Shown: positions 23,234-32,667 of the stretch, one piece after another | How the letters are laid out: the number at the start of each line of letters is the position of its first letter | Numbering within the stretch: position 1 is the stretch's first letter | NCBI GenBank assembly: GCA_016933915.1 | Contig: JAFFZZ010000099.1 | Location: 1-51,442 of the forward strand | From: Candidatus Babeliaceae bacterium | Lineage (GTDB): Bacteria; Babelota; Babeliae; Babelales; Babelaceae | Reading direction: 5' to 3' | Length of the DNA stretch: 51,442 nucleotides | The notes under the pieces: model-generated | The model's input: the letters and a program-made list of their open reading frames with translations, nothing else | Databases searched by the model: none | Told to the model about the DNA's origin: nothing | Translations under genes and position numbers: made by a program

Positions 23234-24304
23234 ATGACACGCATATTTTCAGGCCACATATATATTTTTCACGCGTTCGATGTTGGTGAAGACATCAACC
23301 TCAACGCCATTGCGCAAGAAAGCAGTATTGCTAAAAAAACGATTACTCCGGCCAAATATTTTAAAAATTATCATCGTCCTATCGATATTGTTTTGCCAGA
23401 ACAGGGTGAACCAAGCAACTACTGCGAAGCAATCAAGATACATCATTTTGGCGTTGTGTCTCTCACTTACAAAATTCCTTTTAAGTCAACACTTGAAGAT
23501 CTGCGACATGAAATCGATAACATAGAACGAAAATACCGAGAACAGGGCGCTACGGATGCAGCTGTCGTCTACCGTCTCATCGAACGTTTTATAAAAAACC
23601 CTAATTTCTTTCATATCAATACCTCGTACCTACTTATTCAAGTCAACACACAAGAAGATCTCCCCGGCAAGCAACTTGAAGAAAAGCATGGTGGAACCAT
23701 AGCATCGATTCTTCGATTTGAAGACGAATCACTCTCGGAATTCAAGAAAAACGAAATCCTTGAACAGGCATTCGGCTATTATCGAGGAGATTTCATAGCA
23801 GTTGATACCGATGCAACCTTCCTTTACGACGACGAATACGAGGAAGCGCTCGACCTCTTTGAATTTGTAAATATCCAACACCTTGAACTTCAATATTTCG
23901 ACCGCATGCTCGACCAAAAACTTACACAAGCGTACACTGGCAGCCCTCAAGCACCACTTTCCTGCTCATATCTTCCCGGTAGCGGCAAAAAAAGCTGCGC
24001 GAGTCAAGTTGAAAATCTTGGAATGCTCAAAGTTGAAATCTCAGTTATAACTGAACGTCTGGAAAACAGCATAAAGATCGTCGGCGAACCTTACTTTTAC
24101 GAATTATACATGGCATTAAATACTGCCCTTGATCTCTCAAACTGGAAAGAATCAATCAATAAGAAACTAGAAATTATACACGATTTAAGCGAAGTTTATG
24201 AAAACCGCGCCCGAACAGCTCGCGAGGATCTTTTTAACATCCTTATCAGTGTTCTCATTTTTCTTGAACTTATTGTTGCAATCGCCCAATTCTGGCACCG
24301 CTAG
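23234..24304 (+). CDS. DUF155 / RMD1-like membrane protein
   Basis: The 356-residue protein has an N-terminal alpha/beta part. A central block is rich in acidic and aromatic residues (EILEQAFGYYRGDFIAVDTD, EALDLFEFVNIQHLELQYFDRMLD). A long helix (WKESINKKLEIIHDLSEVYENRARTAREDLFNILI) leads into a single C-terminal membrane segment (SVLIFLELIVAIAQFW). This plan matches the DUF155 family, which includes yeast RMD1 and the mitochondrial RMND1 protein, the latter implicated in mitochondrial translation. The family call is from remembered pattern, not a search. GAAGG lies 7 bases before the ATG, one base after the lepA stop. The coupling to lepA, a translation factor, fits a role near the ribosome or at the membrane, but this is inference. 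Confidence 0.65.
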   Translation: MTRIFSGHIYIFHAFDVGEDINLNAIAQESSIAKKTITPAKYFKNYHRPIDIVLPEQGEPSNYCEAIKIHHFGVVSLTYKIPFKSTLEDLRHEIDNIERKYREQGATDAAVVYRLIERFIKNPNFFHINTSYLLIQVNTQEDLPGKQLEEKHGGTIASILRFEDESLSEFKKNEILEQAFGYYRGDFIAVDTDATFLYDDEYEEALDLFEFVNIQHLELQYFDRMLDQKLTQAYTGSPQAPLSCSYLPGSGKKSCASQVENLGMLKVEISVITERLENSIKIVGEPYFYELYMALNTALDLSNWKESINKKLEIIHDLSEVYENRARTAREDLFNILISVLIFLELIVAIAQFWHR

Positions 24305-24344
24305 GAAGGTCAAAGCTTAGACATTCACAATTAAAGCTGTTGTT

Positions 24345-24833
24345 TTACTGTGCAACGGAAACACGAGCGGGACGTAAAATTGTATCTCGGCATAGATAAC
24401 CTTTCTGCAAAACAGATACAATACTCTCTGCAGACTTGCCACTGTTTGGAACACGCATCATTGCTTCATGAAATTCTGGATTGAACGGCATATCGGTTGG
24501 TATTTCGGTAACTTCATACTTTTCGAGCAATCGTTGCAATTCACGATAGAGTAACTCAACACCCTGCAGTCGTGCAGCCTCAGCAGGTGCAATATCACCC
24601 GCTGCTCTGAACGATTCAAGTGCCCGTTCAAAATTATCAACGAAAGGGAGCAAATCACGCAAGAGAGCTACTTGCGCAAGATGTCCTACAACAAGACGCT
24701 CTTTTTCAGCATTACGCCTAAAATTTTCAAAGTCGGCACAGACACGCAATAATTTTTGTTCAACGTCTGATGGCGCCGTATCTGCATTCCGAGCACTATC
24801 TTGTTCGTTTTTCATCTCTTCAGCGTTACTCAT
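24345..24833 (-). CDS. grpE: Nucleotide exchange factor GrpE
   Basis: GrpE releases ADP from DnaK. The 162-residue protein has an acidic N-terminal tail and the coiled-coil segment KLLRVCADFENFRRNAEKERL. The signature stretch LLPFVDNFERALES (about 80-93) and the C-terminal beta domain (FNPEFHEAMMRVPNSGKSAESIVSVLQKGYLCRDTILRPARVSV) follow. AAAGGAAA precedes the ATG. No dnaK, dnaJ or hrcA is next to it and no CIRCE-type operator is visible in the short upstream gap, so heat regulation cannot be read here. The genes on both sides run in the opposite direction, so it is transcribed alone. Confidence 0.95.
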   Translation of the reverse strand: MSNAEEMKNEQDSARNADTAPSDVEQKLLRVCADFENFRRNAEKERLVVGHLAQVALLRDLLPFVDNFERALESFRAAGDIAPAEAARLQGVELLYRELQRLLEKYEVTEIPTDMPFNPEFHEAMMRVPNSGKSAESIVSVLQKGYLCRDTILRPARVSVAQ

Positions 24834-24910
24834 AGCGTTTCCTTTATCAGTTTATTTTTAGTAGGCTCTCTGCAAACCTTATGAGTTTAGTTTACCGAAA
24901 AACACAACGT

Positions 24911-25738
24911 ATGAACACAAGATTGCTCTGTTTCCTCTTGGGTCTTCCGGTGACCCTTTACGGACTTATCGAATTCGGTTTTCCCTATCGTGCATCTTTT
25001 TTTCCGGGAGAACCGCGTCTTGCCACCCCCGGCCTTATTAGTCTTGGTGTAAGAACAGCAGGCTCTATCGGCAAAGGGGAATGCCGCTTTGCCCCCGAAG
25101 AAGATCGGCATCGCGCCGTCCATAGTTCAGGAGCATATATAACCGCAAACATAGGCTGTCACGGCTATATCGGAAGTATGATCGTAGTAGACCGACTCCA
25201 CGACCGACGATACTCAAACAGTAGATGCAATAACTACCGACACGGATTTTCTGAGCTTTTTGGGGGAGGCGCCTGGTGTTGGTGCCCGTCACCTCATTTC
25301 GATTTCATAGATTTTTCTTGTGAGACAGGATTACTATTCCCCCTATTTGAAAAAGATCAACATACCGCATGGGGATCACGCCTCGCTCTTTCTGTAGGAA
25401 TTTTTGACTGGATTACCGCCGGCATAGGCGGCAATCTTCTCTTTCTTTTTGACCATCCCGGCATTCAGCATCATGTCAACGTATTTTTAAAAGCCGATCA
25501 TTTTCTTCAAGGATTTTCCTTTCTCTTTGGACTAACCTACCAAGCCCAAAAAAGTTCACCACCACAGGCACCATCATGGCGCAATACCACATTACACATT
25601 CTTATGGAGTATGACCTTGCGCAAGAAACACACCCACACCTTCCTCACATCTCGTTTTTTTACAATCACCTCTTAAGTGGAAAAGGGGCGTATCAGAAAC
25701 TTTCGCTCATGGGGGTAGAAATCGGAATCGATTTTTAA
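24911..25738 (+). CDS. Exported protein, possible small outer-membrane beta-barrel
   Basis: From ATG 24911 the 275-residue protein has a signal-like N-terminus (MNTRLLCFLLGLPVTLYGLIEF). A glycine- and aromatic-rich body of short strand-like stretches follows (WGSRLALSVGIFDWITAGIGG, VNVFLKADHFLQGFSFLFGLTY, TTLHILMEYDL). It ends LSLMGVEIGIDF, that is, in phenylalanine with alternating hydrophobics, as outer-membrane barrels do. A frame-matched ATG at 24881 would place ten charged residues before the signal and is less likely; neither start has a clear ribosome binding site. A few cysteines are present (CWCP, DFSCETG). The gene overlaps the convergent gene at 25735 by four bases. Function unknown. 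Confidence 0.68.
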   Translation: MNTRLLCFLLGLPVTLYGLIEFGFPYRASFFPGEPRLATPGLISLGVRTAGSIGKGECRFAPEEDRHRAVHSSGAYITANIGCHGYIGSMIVVDRLHDRRYSNSRCNNYRHGFSELFGGGAWCWCPSPHFDFIDFSCETGLLFPLFEKDQHTAWGSRLALSVGIFDWITAGIGGNLLFLFDHPGIQHHVNVFLKADHFLQGFSFLFGLTYQAQKSSPPQAPSWRNTTLHILMEYDLAQETHPHLPHISFFYNHLLSGKGAYQKLSLMGVEIGIDF

Positions 25739-26244
25739 ACACAAACTTCCAAACCAAGTATCTTTAAACAGGAAGAGATTTGCCCTTGTGCCCGTTCTAG
25801 AATAATTGAAATCAACTTTTCATTTTCCTGCGTATACGCCCCACATGCAATAGAAAATATTTCCACAGCCCCGCGCAATCGTTCGTCAAGATCGATTAAT
25901 TCATACTCAAGCCCCCTGCACAAGAAGGGGCATGCTCCGCCCAGAGACGAGATTACACTCACTTCAGAGAATAACTGAGCAACATCAGTGTATGTTTTGC
26001 GCAAAAGAATATGGCGGTAATGGGGGGCAATCGTTATGGTACCCAAAAGTTTAAAGACATCCCACACATTCATGACTGACTTGCATGCAGATTGAATACG
26101 AAACAAAAGAAAATTCTCATTCGACTCGTCATTCAAACCACCCCAAAGTTCACAACAACTATTTTTATTCAACTGCCCACCGTGCACTACTCCGCATGCC
26201 AAGAAAGTTAGTGCAACAAACAGACCTCTCGGTATCTTTTTCAT
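25735..26244 (-). CDS. Exported small helical protein of unknown function
   Basis: The 169-residue protein has a signal peptide (MKKIPRGLFVALTFLACGVVHGG) followed by a helical, cysteine-containing domain (NSCCELWGGLNDESNENFLLFRIQSACKSVMNVWDVF; CPFLCRGLEYELIDLDERLRGAVEIFSIACGAYT; LKILGLEVCV). The AAAGGAGG ribosome binding site is one of the strongest in the window, so good expression is likely. Cysteine spacing suggests disulfides after export. A lipobox reading (FLACG) is also possible, with lipidation at Cys17. I recognise no family. Its 3' end overlaps that of the facing gene by four bases. Confidence 0.75.
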   Translation of the reverse strand: MKKIPRGLFVALTFLACGVVHGGQLNKNSCCELWGGLNDESNENFLLFRIQSACKSVMNVWDVFKLLGTITIAPHYRHILLRKTYTDVAQLFSEVSVISSLGGACPFLCRGLEYELIDLDERLRGAVEIFSIACGAYTQENEKLISIILERAQGQISSCLKILGLEVCV

Positions 26245-26484
26245 AACGCCTCCTTTTCCCCTTTTATTTTCACAAAAAAATATTCAGGTAGTCAACTGTC
26301 GAATTATTTGAGCCTTATGTATCGCATTTCGTCGAGAAAGAATCATATCAATTGAGATTGAATTAAAATAAAAACAATTGAAAAAGGTAAAAAGATATTT
26401 TTAACCTAAAGAACAGATAAAAAGTACACTTCCGCACTCGCTCAAATAAGTAAACCGTAGCGGCGGGAGGCCAGAGGCCCCGTA
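26245..26484 (-). promoter_or_regulatory. AT-rich intergenic region with a weak promoter for the gene at 25735-26244
   Basis: The 240 bases between mutS and the small exported gene are strongly AT-rich. On the minus strand TTGACT (26295-26290), an 18-base spacer and GAAAAT (26271-26266) could form a promoter just ahead of the AAAGGAGG site. Close to the mutS stop, a short GC-rich stretch (about 26460-26480) has only a four-base stem (GGCC-AGA-GGCC), too weak to call a terminator. No gene is seen. Confidence 0.3.
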
Positions 26485-28923
26485 TTAAAAATCAGGAAGT
26501 ACAGTGTTTTGATGCACGGCAACTCGGGTCTGCAGACTGGCCGCATGGTACTGGCCAAGAAGTTCTTGTGCACGTTCAATAATTTTCGGCGGCAAACATG
26601 CCCCCTTGGCAACCTCAATACCAAAGCTACCATCTGCTTTTCCCCGTAAAATTTTATGGAGCAACACTATACCCTCGACCGTTTTCATACTTGCAGCATG
26701 ATACGAAGCAACCCCCTTATGTGTCTCTTCAAGAATCGTCAGCTCATGATAATGAGTAGCAAAAAGAGCCCGTGCCCGGATCTTATCGTGAAGATATTCA
26801 AGTACCGCTTGCGCAATTGCCATGCCGTCATAAGTACTTGTTCCTCGGCCAACTTCATCTAAAATTACCAAGCTCTTCTCTGTTGCTCGATTACAGATAA
26901 CTGCCGTCTCTTCCATTTCGACAAGGAAAGTACTTTTACCTTCAGCGAGCTGATCGGCAGCGCCGATTCTGGTGAAAATTCGATCACATAAAGGCAAAAT
27001 CGCCTCTCCCGCCGGCACAAAAGAGCCCATTTGCGCCATAATAACAATAAGCGCAACTTGCCGTAGGTAGGTCGATTTTCCTCCCATATTGGGACCAGTA
27101 ATAATCCAGGTTCGCTCATCCTCAGAAAGTTTTGTATCGTTGGAAATAAAGCCGTTACCAAGTTCTTTTGCAACTACGGGGTGGCGGCCATCCCGAATAA
27201 AAATATCTCGCCCGTCATGAAACGTAGGACAGACATACCCTTCTTCATACGCAAGCTGCGCCAACCCGGAGAGGGCATCAGCCTGTGCCAGGAGCTGTGC
27301 TGTCTTTTTTAAGGCAGGCCCAAAATTCTCTACGTCCAGGCAAAGCTGCCGATACAACTCTTGCTCCAAAGCAACGCTCTCGCGTTCTGCCTGCGCAATC
27401 TCCTGCTCTAATTCACGTAACGCTGGAGTGGTAAAACGCTCCCGATTTGCCAATGTCTGTAATCGCACGTAATTATCAGGAACAGAATCGCGATGAACTT
27501 TAGTAATCTCAAGAGAATACCCATAAATTTTATTGTAGGTCACCTTCAATGAACCGATACCCGTTCGCTCCTGCTCCTTCCTTTCAAATGCTGCCATCGC
27601 ATGCGAAACATCGTTCATAAGCTCTCGCAGCCGATCAAGCTCCGCATTGCAACCACTTTTTACCAGCCAGTCACGCGCAGGATCATCATTCAAAGTTCGC
27701 TCAAGAAGTGAAACAAGTTGTTCAAATTCTCCAAGGCCGTCATACAACCGTTCAAAAAGGGAAAGGTGTCGCACCGAAACAAAAAGATTTTTAATAGCTG
27801 GAATCTGCGCAAGCGCTCTACCTAATACCCGATAATCATTAAATTGGGCACGACGAAGCACAATTCGCCCAACCACGCGCTCGAGATCACCCACCGCCTG
27901 TAATAACTCGCGAAATTTTTCTCGGAATAAAAGATCAGACACCAAATGGGTTACCGCATGTAACCGGAGCTCAATCAATTCACGTCGCACCAGAGGGCGC
28001 AATAGCCACTTCTTGAGCATTCGTGATCCCATAGAAGTCACTGCGCGATCAATAAGCGAAAAAAGCGTATGCGTTTCTGTATCATCCACTCCCCGCTTCA
28101 CCAATTCAAGGTTCCGTTGTGTTCGTGCATCAAGCATCAAGTAATCATCGGGAGAATAGCACCAGAGAGTCGTACACTGATCTAACGATTGCACCTGATT
28201 CTTTTTCAAATACCGAAAGAGTAGTGCGAGAGCACCCCGGAGTACTTCTGATTGTTCAATAAAAACAGAAGCGGAAGAAGATCCAAACCGCACAAACCAA
28301 CTTTTAAAATCTTCATCTTCAATCGCTACCTCAGCAAGCGTTGTGGTATAACCAAGACGTCGAACAACATTCTCAAACACACCACCAAATTTACTATTCG
28401 GAAGCAAAATTTCATCGGGCATAAACCGTGCCAACTCAGCCTCGTAATGAACTGCATCATCGCAAGGAACTAATGTTGCCCAAAGCTGTCCCGTCAGCAA
28501 CTCCATAAAAAGGAGACCACACTGCTGTGCACTTGGAAACGCAACAGCACAAAAAGAAGCTGTTTTTTCTGTAAGAAGTTTAATATCTGTTAAGGTTCCC
28601 GGCGTCAAAACTTGAGTTACCCCTCGTTTAACAACAGTACCTGGCCGTGCTTCTTCTAGTTGATTGCAAAGCGCTACTCTAAAACCACCGCGAACCAGTT
28701 TAATAAGGTAATGATCTATCGAATGAACAGGTACGCCACATAATGGTACTGGCTTTCCCTGATGCGTTCCACGTTTAGTAAGCGCAATTCCCAGAAACGC
28801 TGACGCTCGCTCAGCATCTTCAAAAAAAAGTTCGTAAAAATCACCGACCTGAAAGAAGAGTAAAGGGCCAGTATATTCATTTTTTATGGAAAAATATTGC
28901 TGAAGAAGAGGTGTAGTGCTCAT
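26485..28923 (-). CDS. mutS: DNA mismatch repair protein MutS
   Basis: MutS recognises mismatches and starts repair. The 812-residue protein has the mismatch-binding domain with the F-x-E motif inside PLLFFQVGDFYELFFEDA (about 25-40) and GIALTKRG. Connector, lever and clamp domains follow. The ATPase domain has TGPNMGGKSTYLRQ (about 608-621), LVEMEETAVI, LVILDEVGRGTSTYDGMAIAQAVLEYL and LFATHYHEL, then a short C-terminal helix-turn-helix. The start is placed at ATG 28921-28923 (MSTTPLLQQYFSI); a TTG at 28948-28950 would add nine residues. Neither has a Shine-Dalgarno sequence, and a terminator lies directly upstream. No mutL is seen in the window. Confidence 0.96.
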   Translation of the reverse strand: MSTTPLLQQYFSIKNEYTGPLLFFQVGDFYELFFEDAERASAFLGIALTKRGTHQGKPVPLCGVPVHSIDHYLIKLVRGGFRVALCNQLEEARPGTVVKRGVTQVLTPGTLTDIKLLTEKTASFCAVAFPSAQQCGLLFMELLTGQLWATLVPCDDAVHYEAELARFMPDEILLPNSKFGGVFENVVRRLGYTTTLAEVAIEDEDFKSWFVRFGSSSASVFIEQSEVLRGALALLFRYLKKNQVQSLDQCTTLWCYSPDDYLMLDARTQRNLELVKRGVDDTETHTLFSLIDRAVTSMGSRMLKKWLLRPLVRRELIELRLHAVTHLVSDLLFREKFRELLQAVGDLERVVGRIVLRRAQFNDYRVLGRALAQIPAIKNLFVSVRHLSLFERLYDGLGEFEQLVSLLERTLNDDPARDWLVKSGCNAELDRLRELMNDVSHAMAAFERKEQERTGIGSLKVTYNKIYGYSLEITKVHRDSVPDNYVRLQTLANRERFTTPALRELEQEIAQAERESVALEQELYRQLCLDVENFGPALKKTAQLLAQADALSGLAQLAYEEGYVCPTFHDGRDIFIRDGRHPVVAKELGNGFISNDTKLSEDERTWIITGPNMGGKSTYLRQVALIVIMAQMGSFVPAGEAILPLCDRIFTRIGAADQLAEGKSTFLVEMEETAVICNRATEKSLVILDEVGRGTSTYDGMAIAQAVLEYLHDKIRARALFATHYHELTILEETHKGVASYHAASMKTVEGIVLLHKILRGKADGSFGIEVAKGACLPPKIIERAQELLGQYHAASLQTRVAVHQNTVLPDF

Positions 28924-28943
28924 GCTATCTGATGAAAGAAGGA

Positions 28944-28976
28944 GAAACAAAAATAAGAGGGGGAATAAACCCCCTC
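28944..28976 (-). terminator. Intrinsic terminator of the gene at 28994-29986
   Basis: On the minus strand GAGGGGG (28976-28970) pairs with CCCCCTC (28963-28957) around a six-base loop, followed by TTATTTTTG. The 7-base-pair GC-rich stem with a U-rich tail lies 18 bases after the stop codon of the upstream gene and only about 35 bases before the mutS start. Confidence 0.8.
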
Positions 28977-28993
28977 AAACTAACTTATTTATC

Positions 28994-29986
28994 CTACAGA
29001 TGCTTTATGCAGAGCGCAATGTCATATTTAAGAATTTGCAGTTCTTTAGAGCAAGCAACCATATTTCCTTGCGATGCAGAATCAGCAAGCTGATTCATCT
29101 TGCGCTCGATACTTTCGCCAAACCGAACACACACACCAGATACATCACTCTTCAATCCTGCAAAGAATTTAAGGAATCCAAGCACAAGCTCAACTTCATC
29201 AACAAGATCATTAACGGCGCGTCGGAGATCATCGATATCACCCAACTGCTCCTCTGCAGCGCAATGCAACTCTACACGGGTAATCTTATCAAAGAGTAAC
29301 GTATTATCATTGGCATAATTTGCAAATCTAGGATACCAACTCAGGTAACGCAAACCCTTATTAAGTGAAGAAGAAAGAGCCATGCTAGCGAGATTATTCG
29401 CCGAATTTTCGAGAGCACGCCGCGGCACCCCTATCACAATATCTTTTGCCGCTTCGACAGCAAGTAATTTACCAAACGCAAGAGCAAAACCACCAATCAA
29501 TGTCCCCCATCCAACCTTTCTGGCAATCGACGACGAATGCGAACGTTCACGAACCATACCAGGACATTTTTCTTCCACGGTTTTAATGCGCTCCTGGAGT
29601 TGATCAATTTTTTCTTCTAACTCCGAAGTTGTTGGGCCTAACACACGGTTTTTTATGAATGGAAACAATTTCCATACTGCAACTCCAAGACCACCGGCCA
29701 TCAAAGCAAGACCACCGGCTATACCGAATTGCCTACAACGAAATTTGCGTACCTGGTGCGCAAATTTTTCTTGAGCGATCTGTACATTTTCAGCTGTTAT
29801 GTGACGACACGCAGCAATAGCTGCTGATTCTTTCCCGGGAACTTGTGCAACCGGCTCTTGTACAATTACCGGCACCGCGTCCACAGGAAGTGCTACACCA
29901 CCATCAGACCCAGCTCCAAGACCATTCCCTAAAATCAGAACTAAAGGCAACATGCGAAGTAATAAACGATTCACCATTTCCCCCAT
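28994..29986 (-). CDS. Exported coiled-coil protein of unknown function, 330 aa
   Basis: A signal peptide (MVNRLLLRMLPLVLILGNGLGAG) is followed by a short proline/valine-rich stretch, a helix, and a glycine-rich membrane segment (FGIAGGLALMAGGLGVAVWKLFPF, about 88-111). A coiled coil (SELEEKIDQLQERIKTVEEKC) leads to a second hydrophobic stretch (GWGTLIGGFALAFGKLL) and a helical C-terminal part with several cysteines. The start may be ATG 29984-29986 or the in-frame ATG three codons further in; a GGGGG stretch lies too close to the second one to decide. A terminator follows directly. It is probably an envelope protein. No enzymatic motif is visible and I do not recognise the family. Confidence 0.75.
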   Translation of the reverse strand: MGEMVNRLLLRMLPLVLILGNGLGAGSDGGVALPVDAVPVIVQEPVAQVPGKESAAIAACRHITAENVQIAQEKFAHQVRKFRCRQFGIAGGLALMAGGLGVAVWKLFPFIKNRVLGPTTSELEEKIDQLQERIKTVEEKCPGMVRERSHSSSIARKVGWGTLIGGFALAFGKLLAVEAAKDIVIGVPRRALENSANNLASMALSSSLNKGLRYLSWYPRFANYANDNTLLFDKITRVELHCAAEEQLGDIDDLRRAVNDLVDEVELVLGFLKFFAGLKSDVSGVCVRFGESIERKMNQLADSASQGNMVACSKELQILKYDIALCIKHL

Positions 29987-30027
29987 TTCGGAAGATTATT
30001 TCATTAATTAACTTATTACCCGTATTC

Positions 30028-32583
30028 TCACACTCTTAATATACGACGTAGGTAAGAACCGGTGTGACTCATCGGAGACTGCGCAACTTGCTCAGGAGTT
30101 CCAGATGCAACCACTGTCCCACCCTCATCACCACCTTCAGGTCCTAGGTCTATAAGGTAATCTACTGCTTTCAAAACGTCAAGATTGTGCTCAATCACAA
30201 GCACCGAGTTCCCTTTCTCAACCAACCTGTCAAACACTATTAGCAATTTTTCTATGTCGCATGAATGCAGCCCTGTTGTTGGCTCATCGAGAATATAGAA
30301 TGTCTTTTCACCACGCTTGGCAAGTTCATTGACCAGCTTAATCCGCTGCGCTTCTCCACCAGAGAGAGTTGTTGCTGGCTGACCAAGTGTAAGATAGCCA
30401 AGCCCAACATCGGCAAGGAGCTGCAACCGCCGCGCAATACTTTTATGTGCTGAAAAGAATGGCGCCGCCTCATTAACGCTCATCGCAAGAATATCGGCAA
30501 TATTCTTACCCTTATAAGTAATCTCAAGGGTCTCTTTATTAAATCGTTTACCACCGCATGCCTTGCAATCAACAACAACATCGGGAAGAAAATGCATTGC
30601 AATAGTAATGGTTCCATCCCCACGACATGTTTCGCAGCGACCACCGGCAACGTTAAAACTAAAACGGCCAACGGGATAGCCGCGCACTTTGCTCTCAGGC
30701 AACCCCGCAAAAAGAGCACGTATGTCATTAAAAATTCCAATATATGTCGCCGGATTCGAACGAGGGGTTCGACCAATAGGAGACTGGTCAATAACCACCA
30801 CCGAAGCAATCGTCTGGTCAGCAATATCAACAACTCCCGTTCCGCGAGTACGCCCATGCTTCGTTGTTAATGCCTGAAGCGCAGGAACCAACTCATGCAT
30901 AATAAGAGAACTTTTTCCCGAGCCAGAGACCCCGGAAACCCCACAAAAAACACCAAGCGGAAATTTAACGGTCAGATTTTTTAGGTTGTGAGCGGTGGCA
31001 CGCGTTAACGTCGCAAAGCCTCTTGGAACACGCAGGGGACTGATTCGTTCAACCGAACGCCTTCCTGACAAGTAGGCACCCGTAACCGATCTTACATCCT
31101 CCGCAACTTTCACTGGAGTTCCTTCGGCAACAACAGACCCACCAAAAACACCCGCTGCGGGCCCCATATCAATAAGATAATCGGCTTGCATCATAGTATC
31201 GATGTCGTGCTCTACTACCACAACGGTATTACCAATATCACGCAACTTCTTGAGAGTTTCGATCAAACGATCATTATCTCGTTGATGCAACCCAATGCTC
31301 GGCTCATCAAGCAAGTACAAAACACCACTCAATGAAGAGCCAAGTTGTCGTGCCAGACGAATACGCTGTCCTTCTCCGCCAGAAAGACTTCGTGCATCAC
31401 GATTAAGCGTTAAATAGCCAAGCCCTACATCTTCAAGAAAACTTAATCGATGGTTAATCTCATGAATCAGTCCGCGCGCTATTTCATACTCGGAAGGAGA
31501 AATATCTATTTTTTCAAAAAAACTTCGTAGTTTTTTAATGGAAAGCTCGCCAAGGTCATAAATCGAATGCTCGTTAATAAAAACAGAAAGTGCTTCATCA
31601 TGCAAGCGACGCCCCCAGCACCGAGAACAGGTTGTCTCGACTCCAAGCCACTCACTACCAGCAAACACAACACCAAGCCCATGGCACTGCTTGCACGCAC
31701 CGATAGGCGAATTAAACGAAAACATACGCGGCTCAAGCTCGGAAAAAGAACGGTCGCACTGGAGACATGTTCGCGCCATCGAAAAGAGCTGCTCAGACAT
31801 ACCGGCGCGCACCAGACAAAAACCATGCGCCAGGGCACATGCACGCTCAAGTGCTTCAGCAAGTCTCTGTCGTTCATCAGGATCGAGAGGAAGAACCTCG
31901 AGATGGTCGACAATAACTTCAACAGAATGATGCTTTGTTTTTGCAAGATTAAGAGAAGAAAGATCGCGCACTGAATCAAACGAGTATCGTTTTTCATCGA
32001 TTAAAAATCTATGGAACCCCTGCTCAATCAACTGCGATAATTCATTAACAAACGTCCCCTTCTTTTCGCGGGCAATAGGTGCACACACAAGAACTGACAG
32101 ACCCACGTTCTTTTCGCCAACCTGATGAACCATTCGCTCTACAGTACTCGATTCGACAGGCACACGACATTGCGGGCAATGGAGATGCCCGATACGGGCG
32201 TAAAGAACACGCAGATAATCATATACCTCAGTAATCGTTCCAACCGTAGATCGTGGATTTGATCCGACTGTTTTTTGGTCTATGGCAATTGCCGGGCAAA
32301 GTCCCTCAATACGATCACACTGCGCCTTTTGCGGCATTCCCAAAAACTGACGTGCATAAAGCGAGAGAGACTCGAGATAACGTCGCTGTCCCTCAGCGTA
32401 GAGCACATCAAACGCCAATGAGCTCTTTCCCGACCCCGAAGGCCCAGTAATAACGGTAAACTTTCCCTTTGGCAGAGCAGTCGAAATGTTTTTGAGGTTA
32501 TGCTCGCGCGCACCAAAAACAAGTATCCATTCGCGTGCATCACGTTCCATATCTCGCCGCCCTTTGGCTTTTTCAGATTTCAT
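30028..32583 (-). CDS. uvrA: Excinuclease ABC subunit A
   Basis: UvrA finds bulky DNA lesions and hands them to UvrB. The 851-residue protein has two ABC ATPase modules. The first has GPSGSGKSSLAFD (about 49-61), the insertion with LHCPQC, the zinc module CLQCDRSF...GACKQCHGLG, and the signature LSGGEGQRIRLARQLG. The second has SGVSGSGKSSLI, the zinc finger CETCRGDG...DCKACGGKRF, LSGGEAQRIKLV and the final IDLGPEGG. ATG 32581-32583 is chosen because AGGAG lies 8 bases upstream; the frame is open for 20 more codons without such a site. At 851 residues it is shorter than the usual 930-950, with compaction in the insertion domains, but all cysteine pairs and ATP motifs are present. Confidence 0.96.
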   Translation of the reverse strand: MKSEKAKGRRDMERDAREWILVFGAREHNLKNISTALPKGKFTVITGPSGSGKSSLAFDVLYAEGQRRYLESLSLYARQFLGMPQKAQCDRIEGLCPAIAIDQKTVGSNPRSTVGTITEVYDYLRVLYARIGHLHCPQCRVPVESSTVERMVHQVGEKNVGLSVLVCAPIAREKKGTFVNELSQLIEQGFHRFLIDEKRYSFDSVRDLSSLNLAKTKHHSVEVIVDHLEVLPLDPDERQRLAEALERACALAHGFCLVRAGMSEQLFSMARTCLQCDRSFSELEPRMFSFNSPIGACKQCHGLGVVFAGSEWLGVETTCSRCWGRRLHDEALSVFINEHSIYDLGELSIKKLRSFFEKIDISPSEYEIARGLIHEINHRLSFLEDVGLGYLTLNRDARSLSGGEGQRIRLARQLGSSLSGVLYLLDEPSIGLHQRDNDRLIETLKKLRDIGNTVVVVEHDIDTMMQADYLIDMGPAAGVFGGSVVAEGTPVKVAEDVRSVTGAYLSGRRSVERISPLRVPRGFATLTRATAHNLKNLTVKFPLGVFCGVSGVSGSGKSSLIMHELVPALQALTTKHGRTRGTGVVDIADQTIASVVVIDQSPIGRTPRSNPATYIGIFNDIRALFAGLPESKVRGYPVGRFSFNVAGGRCETCRGDGTITIAMHFLPDVVVDCKACGGKRFNKETLEITYKGKNIADILAMSVNEAAPFFSAHKSIARRLQLLADVGLGYLTLGQPATTLSGGEAQRIKLVNELAKRGEKTFYILDEPTTGLHSCDIEKLLIVFDRLVEKGNSVLVIEHNLDVLKAVDYLIDLGPEGGDEGGTVVASGTPEQVAQSPMSHTGSYLRRILRV

Positions 32584-32667
32584 GCTATTTCTCCTATTTT
32601 CTCTTATTTTTATAAGGGTAGCAAAAAAAGCCCCTCTTGCCAAATCAAGGAACAGGAGGAATGCATG

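Noticed and set aside
26455-26484. GC-rich inverted repeat after mutS as a terminator
   Set aside because: Only a four-base stem can form and there is no adjacent T-tract on the minus strand.
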